A stretch of DNA of 64,000 nucleotides from Sphingopyxis sp. H073. GTDB taxonomy: Bacteria; Pseudomonadota; Alphaproteobacteria; Sphingomonadales; Sphingomonadaceae. Numbering within the stretch: the first letter of the stretch is position 1; the number at the start of each line of letters is the position of its first letter. Location: the NCBI RefSeq assembly GCF_001468395.1, contig NZ_LNSG01000011.1, positions 53,933-117,932 on the forward strand. Reading direction: 5' to 3'. The notes beneath the pieces are model-generated. The model was given only the letters and a program-made list of their open reading frames with translations. It did no database searches and was not told the DNA's origin. The translations under genes and the position numbers were made by a program. This document shows positions 17,144-25,273 of this stretch, one piece after another.

Positions 17144-17755
17144 GTGGCGCGCCATCCCGCGAAGAAATGGGGGCAGCGTTACCAAGCCATGTTCCATCCC
17201 GATCTTGCCCGGCATCCCGATTCCTGTCCGGCTCTCGTCCTCAATGCAGACTATACGCCGCTGAGTTACTATCCGCTGAGCCTGTGGCCATGGCAGACCG
17301 CGGTCAAGGCGGTTTTCCTCGACCGGGTGACGATCGTCGAGAATTACGAACGCGAAATCCATTCGCCGACGCGGACGATGCCGATCCCGAGCGTGATCGC
17401 ACTCAGGCAGTATGTGAAGCCGTCGCAATATCCCGCCTTCACGCGCTTCAACCTGTTCCTGCGCGACCGCTTCGCGTGCCAATATTGCGGGTCGGGGAAA
17501 GATCTGACGTTCGATCATGTCGTCCCGCGCCGCCTCGGCGGACGGACGAGCTGGGAGAATGTCGCGACCGCCTGCGCGCCGTGCAACCTCAAGAAGGGCG
17601 GCCGGACGCCGCAACAGGCGCACATGCCGCTCCACCAGCAGCCGTGGCGCCCGACGAGCTGGCAGCTGCAGGACAATGGCCGCTGCTTCCCGCCGAATTA
17701 TCTGCATGAAAGCTGGATCGACTGGCTTTACTGGGACGTCGAACTGGAGGGGTGA
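17144..17755 (+). CDS. HNH endonuclease-domain protein
   Basis: 203 residues from a GTG at 17144 with GGGAAGG upstream; an ATG at 17189 is a possible alternative. Residues 115-165 are a standard zinc-ribbon HNH domain: CQYCGSGKDLTFDHVVPRR, then WENVATACAPCNLKKGGRTP. It has the paired C-x2-C ligands, the DH of the His-metal finger, the Asn and the second His/Asn position. The N-terminal 100 residues (VLNADYTPLSYYPLSLWPWQ) are conserved in a widespread chromosomal HNH group whose substrate is unknown. Nothing around it suggests a defence system or mobile element. Confidence 0.88.
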   Translation: MARHPAKKWGQRYQAMFHPDLARHPDSCPALVLNADYTPLSYYPLSLWPWQTAVKAVFLDRVTIVENYEREIHSPTRTMPIPSVIALRQYVKPSQYPAFTRFNLFLRDRFACQYCGSGKDLTFDHVVPRRLGGRTSWENVATACAPCNLKKGGRTPQQAHMPLHQQPWRPTSWQLQDNGRCFPPNYLHESWIDWLYWDVELEG

Positions 17756-17764
17756 CATACCCTT

Positions 17765-17919
17765 CTCGTCATCCCCGCGAAGGCGGGGATCCAGCTTTCT
17801 TCTTCCTGTCTTTGCGCCTTCGCGTGAGGCCCTTCTTTTTTGTTTCGCGCAAAGGCGCAAACGCGCAAAAAGAACTGGTAAAAAAGAAGCTGGATTCCCG
17901 CCTTCGCGGGAATGACGAG
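17765..17919. repeat. Long composite palindromic repeat, CCCGCGAAGGCGGG class
   Basis: The two ends (17765-17800 and 17884-17919) are inverted copies of about 35 bases beginning CTCGTCAT. Each end is itself a small palindrome: ATCCCCGC-gaag-GCGGGGAT on the left and ATTCCCGC-cttc-GCGGGAAT on the right. The base changes between copies keep pairing inside each arm. A second nested pair, TTTGCGCCTTCGCG and CGCAAAGGCGCAAA, lies in the middle. It fills the gap between the HNH and YbaY genes. Confidence 0.85.
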
Positions 17920-17934
17920 GTAGGAGAGTAGATC

Positions 17935-18351
17935 ATGCTCCGTTTCGCTTCCGCCATCGCCCTCGCCCTTTCGCTCGCCGCCTGCGCCTCGACCGGGGTG
18001 CCCGCCGAGCGTACCGTCGCCGTCACGGGCAGCATCGCCTATCGCGAGCGCATCGCGCTGCCACCGACCGCACAAATCGAGGTGCGGCTCGACGATGTCA
18101 GCCGTGCCGACGCGCCCGCCACCAATATGGCGACGCAGAGCTTTGCGAGCGAAGGCAAGCAGGTGCCCTTCGCCTTCACCCTAACCGTCGACCGCGCCGA
18201 TATCGATCCGCGGCACAGCTATGCCGTGTCGGCGCGGATCACCGATGCCGACGGCAAGCTGATGTTCATCACCGACACGCGCAACTCCGTTACATTCGAA
18301 AGCCGGCCGGCGATCGATCTGGGAACGCTAATGCTCGTCAAGACGCACTGA
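17935..18351 (+). CDS. YbaY-family lipoprotein
   Basis: 138 residues. Lipobox LAAC with Cys17 after a hydrophobic signal. The mature domain is the YbaY/META-like beta fold: VAVTGSIAYRERIALPPTAQ, then IEVRLDDVSRADAP, FTLTVDRADIDPRHSYAVSA and RITDADGKLMFITDT. The family motif is G-x-x-x-Y-R-x-R-x-A-L-P-P. Members are outer-membrane lipoproteins of unclear role, induced by stress in E. coli and often annotated as glycoprotein or polysaccharide biosynthesis. The start ATG lies behind AGGAGAG, just after the repeat element. Confidence 0.87.
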   Translation: MLRFASAIALALSLAACASTGVPAERTVAVTGSIAYRERIALPPTAQIEVRLDDVSRADAPATNMATQSFASEGKQVPFAFTLTVDRADIDPRHSYAVSARITDADGKLMFITDTRNSVTFESRPAIDLGTLMLVKTH

Positions 18352-18415
18352 TCTTTCGCCAGCATAGCTATGCGCGGCTTGACGCTGCGTCTTCGCAGGT
18401 GCAGCAAAGCCGCCC

Positions 18416-21085
18416 ATGGAACCGCCGATCCAGATCTCGCAAAATCCCGACATCCGCTATCTCGGGCGGATTCTCGGCGACGTCATCCGCGCCTATGGCG
18501 GCGAGAAGCTGTTCCGGCAGACCGAATATATCCGCTCGTCGAGCGTCGACCGGCACCGCGGGATTGCCGGGGCCGAGGCGATCGATCCGGGGCTCCACGC
18601 GCTGAGCCTCGACGACACGGTCGCCTTCGTGCGCGGTTTCATGCTGTTCTCGATGCTCGCGAACCTGGCCGAGGACCGGCAGGGCGTCGCGGCCGAACCC
18701 GAGGCGACGGTTGCCGCCGCGCTCGAAAAGCTGCGCGCCGACGGGATCGACAGCGATGCGGTCGCGGCGCTGCTGAACGCCGCGCTCGTCGCGCCGGTGC
18801 TCACCGCGCATCCGACCGAGGTGCGGCGCAAATCGGTGCTCGATCACAAGAACCGCATCGCCGAGCTGATGCGGCTGCGCGACGCGGGGCTCGACGAGAC
18901 GCCCGAAGGCGACATCGTCGAGGAAGCGATAAGGCGGCAGATCGTGCTCTTGTGGCAGACGCGGCCGCTGCGCATGGAAAAGCTGTTCGTCGCCGACGAG
19001 ATCGACAACGCGCTGACCTACCTTCGCGACGTCTTCGTGCCGGTGCTGCCCAAGCTCTATGCGCGCTGGGAGAAGGATCTGGGGCAACGCCCCGCGAGCT
19101 TCCTTCGCGTCGGAAGCTGGATCGGCGGCGACCGCGACGGCAATCCCTTCGTCACCGCCGAGACGCTGAACATGGCGACGAGCCGCAACGCCGCGGCGGT
19201 GCTCGGCCACTACGCAGACGCCGTTCACGCCCTCGGCGCCGAGCTGTCGGTGTCGTCGGGGCTCGCGCCGGTGCCGCAAGCGGTCGAGGCGCTGGCCGAA
19301 GCAAGCGGCGACAATGCGCCGAGCCGACGCGACGAGCCCTATCGCCGCGCGCTGTCGGGGATCTATGCGCGCGTCTGCGCGACTTACGCCAGCATTGTCG
19401 GCAAGGCGCCGCCGCGCGCGTCGGCGCTGAAGGGCGCGCCCTATGCCACCCCGGCCGATTTCCGCCGCGATCTGCTGGTCATCGCGAACGGGCTGTCGGC
19501 GAGCGGCGAGGGCCAGCTCGTCGGGATCGGCGCGCTCGGGCGGCTGATCCGCGCGGTCGAAGTCTTCGGCTTCCACCTCGCGACGCTCGACATGCGGCAG
19601 AACAGCGCGGTCCACGAGCGCGTGCTGGCGGAGTTGCTCAAGGTGTCGGGGGTCGAGGGCGATTATCTGGCGCTGGGCGAGGAGGCGCGCGTCGCGCTGC
19701 TCCGCCGCGAACTGGGCGTGAACCGGCCGCTTGCCGCCGCGTGGCACGAGTGGAGCGAGGAGACCGCGGGCGAGCTTGCGATCGTCCACGCCGCCGCTTC
19801 GGTCCGCGCGCGGCTCGGCCACCAGGCGATATTGCAGTGGATCATCAGCAAGGCCGAGAGCCTGTCCGACCTTCTGGAGGTCCATGTCCTCGCGCGCGAG
19901 GCCGGGCTGTGGTCGGCCGAGGGCAACGACACGCTGATGGTCGTGCCGCTGTTCGAGACGATCGCCGACCTCGACGACGCGCCCGCGATCATGGCGCGCT
20001 ATTTCGCGCTGCCCGAAATCGCGCCGCACATCGCCGCGCGCGGGCATCAGGAAGTGATGATCGGCTATTCGGATTCGAACAAGGACGGCGGTTACCTCAC
20101 CTCGACCTGGGGGCTGCATCAGGCGTCCGCCGCGCTGACCCCGGTGTTCGACGCGGCCGACACGTCGATGCAGCTGTTCCACGGCCGCGGCGGCGCGGTC
20201 GGGCGCGGCGGCGGCAGCGCCTTTGCCGCGATCCGCGCGCAGCCTGCGGGCACGGTGCAGGGGCGCATCCGCATCACCGAGCAGGGCGAGGTGATCGCGG
20301 CGAAATATGGCACCGCCGACAGCGCAGCGACGAACCTCGAGGCGATGGTCTCGGCGAGCCTGCTCGCGAGTTTGGAGCCCGAGGGGCTGGCAGGCGACGA
20401 TTGCGGGCGCTTCACCGCCGCGATGGATGCGCTGTCGAACAGCGCCTTCCGGGCATATCGCGGGCTCGTTTACGAGACGCCGGCGTTCAAGGATTTCTTC
20501 CGCGCGATGACTCCCATCGCCGAGATTGCGGGGCTGAAGATCGGGTCGCGGCCGTCGAGCCGGACCAAATCGACCGCTATCGAGGATCTGCGCGCGATCC
20601 CGTGGGTGTTCAGCTGGGCGCAGGCGCGCACGATGCTGCCCGGCTGGTACGGAACGGGTGAGGCCTTTTCGGAGTTCGGCGACAAGGCCCTGCTCGCCGA
20701 CATGGCCGAGAGCTGGCCCTTCTTCGCCGCGCTGCTCGGCAATATGGAGATGGTGCTCGCGAAATCCGACATGGGGATCGCGGCACGCTACGCCGAACTG
20801 GCGAGCGGGGTCGACGGGCATGCGGCGATCTTCACCCGCATCCGCGACGGCTGGAATCGCGCGCATGACGGGCTGCTCGCCATCACCGCCCAGTCGCGGT
20901 TGCTTGAGAAGAATCCCGCGCTAGAGGCGTCGATCCGGCTGCGGCTGCCCTATATCGAGCCGCTCAACCTGCTCCAGATCGAGCTGATGAAGCGCCACCG
21001 CGCGGGTGAAACCGATCCACGCATCGCCGAGGGCATCCAGCTCACCATCAACGCGATCGCGACCGCGCTCAGGAACAGCGGATAA
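18416..21085 (+). CDS. ppc: Phosphoenolpyruvate carboxylase
   Basis: 889 residues, full length. It adds bicarbonate to PEP to give oxaloacetate, refilling the TCA cycle. The catalytic histidine motif is in VLTAHPTEVRRKS near residue 135. The substrate-binding GSWIGGDRDGNPFV is near 236. The second signature is in VMIGYSDSNKDGGYLTSTW near 545 and the mobile loop in FHGRGGAVGRGGG near 584. The C terminus is RNSG in place of the usual QNTG, a mild change. Monocistronic. Confidence 0.97.
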   Translation: MEPPIQISQNPDIRYLGRILGDVIRAYGGEKLFRQTEYIRSSSVDRHRGIAGAEAIDPGLHALSLDDTVAFVRGFMLFSMLANLAEDRQGVAAEPEATVAAALEKLRADGIDSDAVAALLNAALVAPVLTAHPTEVRRKSVLDHKNRIAELMRLRDAGLDETPEGDIVEEAIRRQIVLLWQTRPLRMEKLFVADEIDNALTYLRDVFVPVLPKLYARWEKDLGQRPASFLRVGSWIGGDRDGNPFVTAETLNMATSRNAAAVLGHYADAVHALGAELSVSSGLAPVPQAVEALAEASGDNAPSRRDEPYRRALSGIYARVCATYASIVGKAPPRASALKGAPYATPADFRRDLLVIANGLSASGEGQLVGIGALGRLIRAVEVFGFHLATLDMRQNSAVHERVLAELLKVSGVEGDYLALGEEARVALLRRELGVNRPLAAAWHEWSEETAGELAIVHAAASVRARLGHQAILQWIISKAESLSDLLEVHVLAREAGLWSAEGNDTLMVVPLFETIADLDDAPAIMARYFALPEIAPHIAARGHQEVMIGYSDSNKDGGYLTSTWGLHQASAALTPVFDAADTSMQLFHGRGGAVGRGGGSAFAAIRAQPAGTVQGRIRITEQGEVIAAKYGTADSAATNLEAMVSASLLASLEPEGLAGDDCGRFTAAMDALSNSAFRAYRGLVYETPAFKDFFRAMTPIAEIAGLKIGSRPSSRTKSTAIEDLRAIPWVFSWAQARTMLPGWYGTGEAFSEFGDKALLADMAESWPFFAALLGNMEMVLAKSDMGIAARYAELASGVDGHAAIFTRIRDGWNRAHDGLLAITAQSRLLEKNPALEASIRLRLPYIEPLNLLQIELMKRHRAGETDPRIAEGIQLTINAIATALRNSG

Positions 21086-21094
21086 TGCTGTGAA

Positions 21095-21155
21095 CCCCGG
21101 CGAAAGCCGGGGCCCATGTCCGAACATTGCTACTGGGCCCCGGCTTTCGCCGGGG
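21095..21155. repeat. Perfect 22-bp inverted repeat after ppc
   Basis: Arms 21095-21116 and 21134-21155 are perfect inverted copies of 22 bases around a 17-base loop. Each arm also contains the smaller palindrome CCCCGGCGAAAGCCGGGG. It lies between the convergent ppc and lipoprotein genes and could act as a bidirectional terminator, though no T tract follows. Confidence 0.8.
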
Positions 21156-21166
21156 AGCACGTCCGG

Positions 21167-21688
21167 TCAGCTCTTGCTAATCGTCACCTTGCCCTTGGCA
21201 TTCGCGCCGTCGGGGCCGAAGTCGATCTTGAAATCATCGCCGTCCTTGGTCGTTCCGCGCAAGGTGTCGCCGGCGCGCTGGACCTGGATATTCTTCTTGG
21301 CGAACTCGCCCGCCATCCAGTCGGCCGCCTTGGCGGGCGGGGCGGGAGAGGTGAAGCCGAGTTCGACGGTCGCCTTGTCGCCGCCGCTGCCATTGTCGCG
21401 CGCATCGACATTGACCGTCGTGACATTGCTGCCCGGATAGAGTTTCACGCCGTCGATATCGAAATCGCCCTCGACGTCGAGGTCGACGAAATCGGGGATC
21501 TTCATGTCGATCCCGACGCCGTCGCCACCGATCTTGATCCGGCCGTTGCCGTCCTTGCCGGCCGTGATCTGAACCCCGCCATGCTCGTCGCCGGCGTTGA
21601 TCGAGACTTCGGTCTTATCCTTCTTCTCCTCGCCCTGCCCGCAGGCGGCGAGGAGCATCATCGGGGGGATCAGAAAGGCAAAACGCAT
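21167..21688 (-). CDS. Putative lipoprotein
   Basis: 173 residues from the ATG at 21688 behind AGGAGA; a longer start at 21724 would bury the signal. Lipobox LLAAC with Cys16. The mature part is acidic and rich in short beta strands with D/G turns (GGVQITAGKDGNGRIKIGG, VGIDMKIPDFVDLDVEGDF, VKLYPGSNVTTVNVDARD). It ends in a compact domain (ADWMAGEFAKKNIQVQRAGD). No enzyme motif is visible. It is probably a conserved sphingomonad envelope protein. Confidence 0.78.
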   Translation of the reverse strand: MRFAFLIPPMMLLAACGQGEEKKDKTEVSINAGDEHGGVQITAGKDGNGRIKIGGDGVGIDMKIPDFVDLDVEGDFDIDGVKLYPGSNVTTVNVDARDNGSGGDKATVELGFTSPAPPAKAADWMAGEFAKKNIQVQRAGDTLRGTTKDGDDFKIDFGPDGANAKGKVTISKS

Positions 21689-21754
21689 GGCACATCTCCT
21701 TGGTGCATTAGTTACATAATACACCTTGGGTTTGCCGAGTCAACGCCTCCACTC

Positions 21755-21822
21755 TCGTCATCCCGGACCTGATCCGGAATCCATGCAACAGCGGTCGTTT
21801 TGGGCCCCGGATCAGGTCGAAC
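21755..21822. repeat. Palindromic repeat, CCCGGACNTGATCCGG class
   Basis: CGTCATCCCGGACCTGATCC on the left and GGGCCCCGGATCAGGTCGAA on the right are imperfect inverted copies. It is the same class as the elements at 39846 and 51352, placed between the convergent lipoprotein and SDR stop codons. Confidence 0.7.
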
Positions 21823-21861
21823 GAGTCACGTGTCTCGTTCGAGGGTGACGATGCTTGAGGA

Positions 21862-22665
21862 TCAGGCGTCGATGCTGGTCTTCAGATCGCCGTGGACCAG
21901 CCCGCCGTCGACCGCGATCGTATCGCCGACGACATAGTCGCCCGCCTTCGACGCGAGGAAGATCGCGGCGCCAGCCATATCCTCGGGCACACCGATACGC
22001 TTGACCGGGATGCCCTTCGCGACCGCGTCGCCATGGTCGCGCGCCGCCTTGTTCATGTCCGACTGGAAGGCGCCGGGGGCGATCGCGGTGACGATGATAT
22101 TGTCGGTCACCAGCCGCGCCGCGAGGCGCTTGGTGAGATAGAGGATCGCCGCCTTCGACGCGTGATAGCTGTAGGTTTCCCACGGATTGAGCCGCAGCCC
22201 GTCGATCGAGCCGATGTTGATGACCTTCGCGGGGCGCTCGTGCGATCCGCCCGCCTTGAGCAGCCCGTGCAGCGCCTGCGTCAGGAAAAAGGGCGATTTG
22301 ACGTTGATGTCCATCACCTTGTCCCAGCCCGCCTCGGGAAAGCCCTCGAAGGGTTCGCCCCACGCTGCGCCCGCATTGTTGACGAGGATGTCGAGGCGCT
22401 CCTCGCGCGCTTCGAGTTCCTTGGCGAGCGCGCGGCAGCCCTCGACGGTCGAGAGGTCGACGGGAAGCCCGATCACCTTGCCCGGATAGCGCGTCTCGAA
22501 ATCGGCGACGGCTTCCTCGATCTGCGCACTCTTGCGCGCCGAGATATAGACGCGCGCGCAGCCCGCCGCGAGATAGCCCTCGACGATCATCTTGCCGATC
22601 CCGCGCGAGCCGCCGGTGACGAGCGCGATGCGGCCGTCGAGGCCGAACATGTCCTGAAGATTCAT
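21862..22665 (-). CDS. SDR-family oxidoreductase
   Basis: 267 residues behind GGGAGAAG. Classical short-chain dehydrogenase: the cofactor site LVTGGSRGIGKMIVEG starts near residue 15, NNAGAAWGE near 94, and the catalytic Ser-Tyr-Lys lies at INIGSIDG...YSYHASKAA near 153-177. The IAPGAFQSDM region is as expected. The Arg after the first Gly motif suggests a NADP(H) preference (inferred). It is the last gene of a minus-strand operon with two acyl-CoA dehydrogenases, only 17 bases after the second, so it probably acts on a hydroxyacyl-CoA or keto-acyl intermediate of the same pathway. Confidence 0.92.
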   Translation of the reverse strand: MNLQDMFGLDGRIALVTGGSRGIGKMIVEGYLAAGCARVYISARKSAQIEEAVADFETRYPGKVIGLPVDLSTVEGCRALAKELEAREERLDILVNNAGAAWGEPFEGFPEAGWDKVMDINVKSPFFLTQALHGLLKAGGSHERPAKVINIGSIDGLRLNPWETYSYHASKAAILYLTKRLAARLVTDNIIVTAIAPGAFQSDMNKAARDHGDAVAKGIPVKRIGVPEDMAGAAIFLASKAGDYVVGDTIAVDGGLVHGDLKTSIDA

Positions 22666-22682
22666 CTGGCTTCTCCCGTCGA

Positions 22683-23801
22683 TCAGTAGCCGCTCATCCG
22701 TGCGACCTGTTCGGTGTGATAATGGACGTCGCCCATAAATTCGGCGAGCGCACGGTCGCGCTTCATATAGAGGCCGATGTCATATTCGTCGGTCATGCCG
22801 ATGCCGCCGTGCATCTGCACGCCTTCGCGCACCGCGAGGTTCGCGGCGCGGCCGGCCTTCGCCTTGGCGACCGAGACCATCAGCTTCGCGCCGTCATTGC
22901 CCTGGTCGAGCAGTTCCTGCGCCTTCATCACCGCCGCGCGCGCGACTTCCATCTCGCCATAAAGATGCGCGGCGCGGTGCTGGAGCGCCTGGAATTCGCC
23001 GATCAGACGCCCGAACTGCTTGCGTTCCTTGAGGTAACCGACCGTCATGTCCATCGCGCCCTGGCCGACGCCGACCATTTCGGCGGCCGCGCCGGTGCGC
23101 GCAGCGGCGAGCAGCGCGTTCAGCACCTCTTCGCCGGCATCGACTTCGCCGATCACCGCGTCGGCGTCGACCTCGACGCCGTCGAGCGTGACATGGCTCG
23201 CAAGCGAGGAATCGACGAGGCGGCGCGGATCGGCGGTCACGCCCTTCGCTTGCCTAGGCACCGCGAACAATGTGATCCCGCCGTCGGTCTTCGCCGCGAC
23301 GATGCTCATGTCGGCGACATGGCCGTGGAGCACGAAGCTTTTCTTGCCGTCGAGACGGAAGCCGTTGCCCGCGCGCGTCGCGGTCGTCGCGATGCGCTCG
23401 GGGCGATGCTTCGATCCCTCGTCGATCGCGAGCGCGACGATCGCCTCGCCCGCCGCAATCGCGGGAAGCCAGCGCACGGCCTGCGTGCCGCCCGCCTTCG
23501 CAAGCGCGGCGACCGCGCCGACGCTGGTCGACAGGAAAGGCGACGGGGTCAGGTTGCGGCCGATTTCCTCGAGCACGATGCCCGCCTCGATATGCCCCAT
23601 GCCGAGCCCGCCATGCGCCTCGGGAACGAGCATCCCGGGCAGACCCATTTCGACGAACTGCGCCCAGAGGTCGCGCGAGAAGCCGGTGGCGTCGTCGCTG
23701 TCGCGAAGCTGGCGAAGATGCGCGACCGGCGCCTGTTCGGCGATGAACGGGCCGACGCTGTCCTTCAGCATCAGCTGGTCTTCATTATGATAAAGCGGCA
23801 T
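22683..23801 (-). CDS. Acyl-CoA dehydrogenase, probable non-classical subunit
   Basis: 372 residues from the ATG at 23801 (GGAGAAAC upstream). The three-domain ACAD fold is present: a helical N terminus (LPGMLVPEAHGGLGMGHIEAG), a beta middle domain and a C terminus with RKQFGRLIGEFQALQHRAAHL and MHGGIGMTDEYDIGLYMKR. The usual flavin-binding TEPGSGSD motif of the middle domain is missing. In its place is ALAIDEGSKHRPERIA. Such degenerate partners next to a complete ACAD are typical of alpha2beta2 heteromeric enzymes (steroid side-chain and similar degradation). The complete partner lies directly upstream. Confidence 0.9.
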   Translation of the reverse strand: MPLYHNEDQLMLKDSVGPFIAEQAPVAHLRQLRDSDDATGFSRDLWAQFVEMGLPGMLVPEAHGGLGMGHIEAGIVLEEIGRNLTPSPFLSTSVGAVAALAKAGGTQAVRWLPAIAAGEAIVALAIDEGSKHRPERIATTATRAGNGFRLDGKKSFVLHGHVADMSIVAAKTDGGITLFAVPRQAKGVTADPRRLVDSSLASHVTLDGVEVDADAVIGEVDAGEEVLNALLAAARTGAAAEMVGVGQGAMDMTVGYLKERKQFGRLIGEFQALQHRAAHLYGEMEVARAAVMKAQELLDQGNDGAKLMVSVAKAKAGRAANLAVREGVQMHGGIGMTDEYDIGLYMKRDRALAEFMGDVHYHTEQVARMSGY

Positions 23802-23814
23802 TTTGTTTCTCCAG

Positions 23815-23917
23815 TTCCCCACCCCCTTGCGGGAGGGGTTAGGGGAGGGCTTGTTAAGACACCGCCCCTGAAATCGACAGGCCCTCCCCCGACCCCTCCC
23901 GCAAGCGGGAGGGGAGA
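23815..23917. repeat. Palindromic repeat between the two acyl-CoA dehydrogenases
   Basis: CCCCACCCCCTTGCGGGAGG and its near-inverse (right end 23880-23917, CCCTCCCGCAAGCGGGAGGG) flank about 25 bases. Each end also has its own CTTGCGGGAGG-type hairpin. It splits two genes that otherwise look like one operon, so it may tune the ratio of the two subunits. Confidence 0.75.
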
Positions 23918-23921
23918 AGGA

Positions 23922-25103
23922 TTACGCTCCCGGCAGGTCGAGAATGCGCTTGGCGACGACATTGAGCAGGATTTCGCTCGTCCCGCCTTCGATCGAATTG
24001 GCCTTGGTGCGAAGCCACCCGCGCGGGCGGGCGCCGCCCTTGGTTTCGGGGCTGTCCCATTCGAGCGCTTCGCTGCCACCGCACGCCATCACCAGCTCGT
24101 GCCGTGCCTTGTTGAGTTCGGTGCCGACATATTTCATCATGTTCGAGCTCGCGGGATGCGCGCGGCCGGTTTTCCACATATCGATGAAACGCTCGCCCAT
24201 CGCCCGATAGGCAAAGGCGTCGACGTCGAATGCGGCAAGCTGGGCGCGCAGGATCGGATCGTCGAGCTGGCCCGCCGCGTTGCGGCCGAGCACCCCGGCA
24301 AGCGCGCCGCCAAGACTGACGAGCTCACCCGCCGAATCGCCGCCCGAAATCATCTCGCGCTCGTGCCCGAGGAGATATTTGGCGACGTCCCAGCCGCGAT
24401 TGATCTCGCCGACATACTGCGTCTTGGGCACGACGACATCGTCGAAGAAGGTCTCGCAAAACGGGCTGTTGCCCGAGATGAGCTTGATCGGCTTCGTCGT
24501 GACACCGGGGGTCGTCATGTCGAAGAGCATGAACGTGATGCCCTGATATTTGTTCGTCTTGTCGGTGCGGACGAGGCAGAAGATCCAGTCGGCCTTGTCG
24601 GCATAGCTGGTCCAGATCTTTTGGCCGTTGACGACCCAGTGATCGCCCTTGTCCTCGCCATAGGTCTGCAAGGACACGAGGTCGCTGCCCGAGCCGGGTT
24701 CCGAATAGCCCTGGCACCAACGGATTTCCCCGCGCGCGATCGGGTTCAGATAATGGACCTTCTGTTCTTCGGTGCCGAACTGCAGCAGCGCCGGGCCGAG
24801 CATCCAGATGCCGAAGCTGTTGAGCGGCGAGCGGGCGCCGATGCGCGCCATTTCCTGCTTGAGGATCTTGGTCTCGGCCGCCGAGAGACCGGCGCCGCCA
24901 TAGGGCTTCGGCCAGTCGGGAACGGTATAGCCTTTGGCTACACAGCGTTCGAGCCACAGCTTCTGCGCCTCGCTCTGGAATTTCCAGTTGCGGCCGCCCC
25001 AGCAGACGTCCTCGTCACCGCGGACGGGTTCGCGCATTTCAGGCGGACAATTTTCTTCCAGCCACGCGCGCACTTCGGCGCGGAAGGCGTCTAGATCGCT
25101 CAT
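23922..25103 (-). CDS. Acyl-CoA dehydrogenase, complete partner subunit
   Basis: 393 residues from the ATG at 25103 behind GAGGAGCC; a TTG two codons earlier is less likely. Middle-domain flavin site RWCQGYSEPGSGSDLVSLQT near residue 128 and VNGQKIWTSYADKADWIFCL near 158 are intact. The N terminus WPKPYGGAGLSAAETKIL and C terminus TKANSIEGGTSEILLNVVAKR fit the FadE28/29- and ChsE-like ACADs. The EGGTSE motif contacts FAD across the interface. It introduces a trans-2,3 double bond in an acyl-CoA, chain type unknown. First gene of the minus-strand arm, divergent from an SDR. Confidence 0.93.
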   Translation of the reverse strand: MSDLDAFRAEVRAWLEENCPPEMREPVRGDEDVCWGGRNWKFQSEAQKLWLERCVAKGYTVPDWPKPYGGAGLSAAETKILKQEMARIGARSPLNSFGIWMLGPALLQFGTEEQKVHYLNPIARGEIRWCQGYSEPGSGSDLVSLQTYGEDKGDHWVVNGQKIWTSYADKADWIFCLVRTDKTNKYQGITFMLFDMTTPGVTTKPIKLISGNSPFCETFFDDVVVPKTQYVGEINRGWDVAKYLLGHEREMISGGDSAGELVSLGGALAGVLGRNAAGQLDDPILRAQLAAFDVDAFAYRAMGERFIDMWKTGRAHPASSNMMKYVGTELNKARHELVMACGGSEALEWDSPETKGGARPRGWLRTKANSIEGGTSEILLNVVAKRILDLPGA

Positions 25104-25149
25104 CTTCAAGGCTCCTCTTCTGACCGCAAATCTAGGACCGGAGAGCTAC

Positions 25150-25165
25150 TTTACGCAAGCGTCAA
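25150..25165. promoter_or_regulatory. Candidate operator between the divergent arms
   Basis: TTTACGCAAGCGTCAA is a near-palindrome (TTTACGC/GCGTCAA around AA). It differs at few positions from TTTACGTAAACGTAAA at 29096. It lies 47 bases before the ACAD start on one strand and 109 before the SDR start on the other. Confidence 0.5.
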
Positions 25166-25185
25166 CTTGGGCCAAAAACCGACGC

Positions 25186-25197
25186 TACGGCGCCGTA
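25186..25197. promoter_or_regulatory. Perfect 12-bp palindrome in divergent spacer
   Basis: TACGGCGCCGTA is a perfect palindrome, 21 bases from the candidate operator at 25150. It could be a second regulator site, for example of a TetR-like protein; no regulator gene is next to it. Confidence 0.35.
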
Positions 25198-25273
25198 ACG
25201 GAAGATTGCTCGCCGTTGACGCGACGGGCTTCGCGCCTAAGTTGCGTGGCAAAATAAAACGGGAGCAGAGGAT

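Noticed and set aside
17144..17755. The HNH protein as part of a restriction or other defence system
   Set aside because: Neighbours are housekeeping genes, and its N-terminal half is that of a widespread chromosomal HNH family. No methylase, toxin-antitoxin pair or mobile element is near.
17765..17919. CRISPR array or insertion-sequence ends
   Set aside because: The copies are inverted, not direct and regularly spaced, and no transposase gene or target-site duplication is present.
18368..20866. 832-codon open frame on the strand opposite ppc
   Set aside because: It mirrors a complete ppc gene. Its product is arginine/histidine/aspartate-rich with no fold or signal, the usual shadow of a GC-rich gene.
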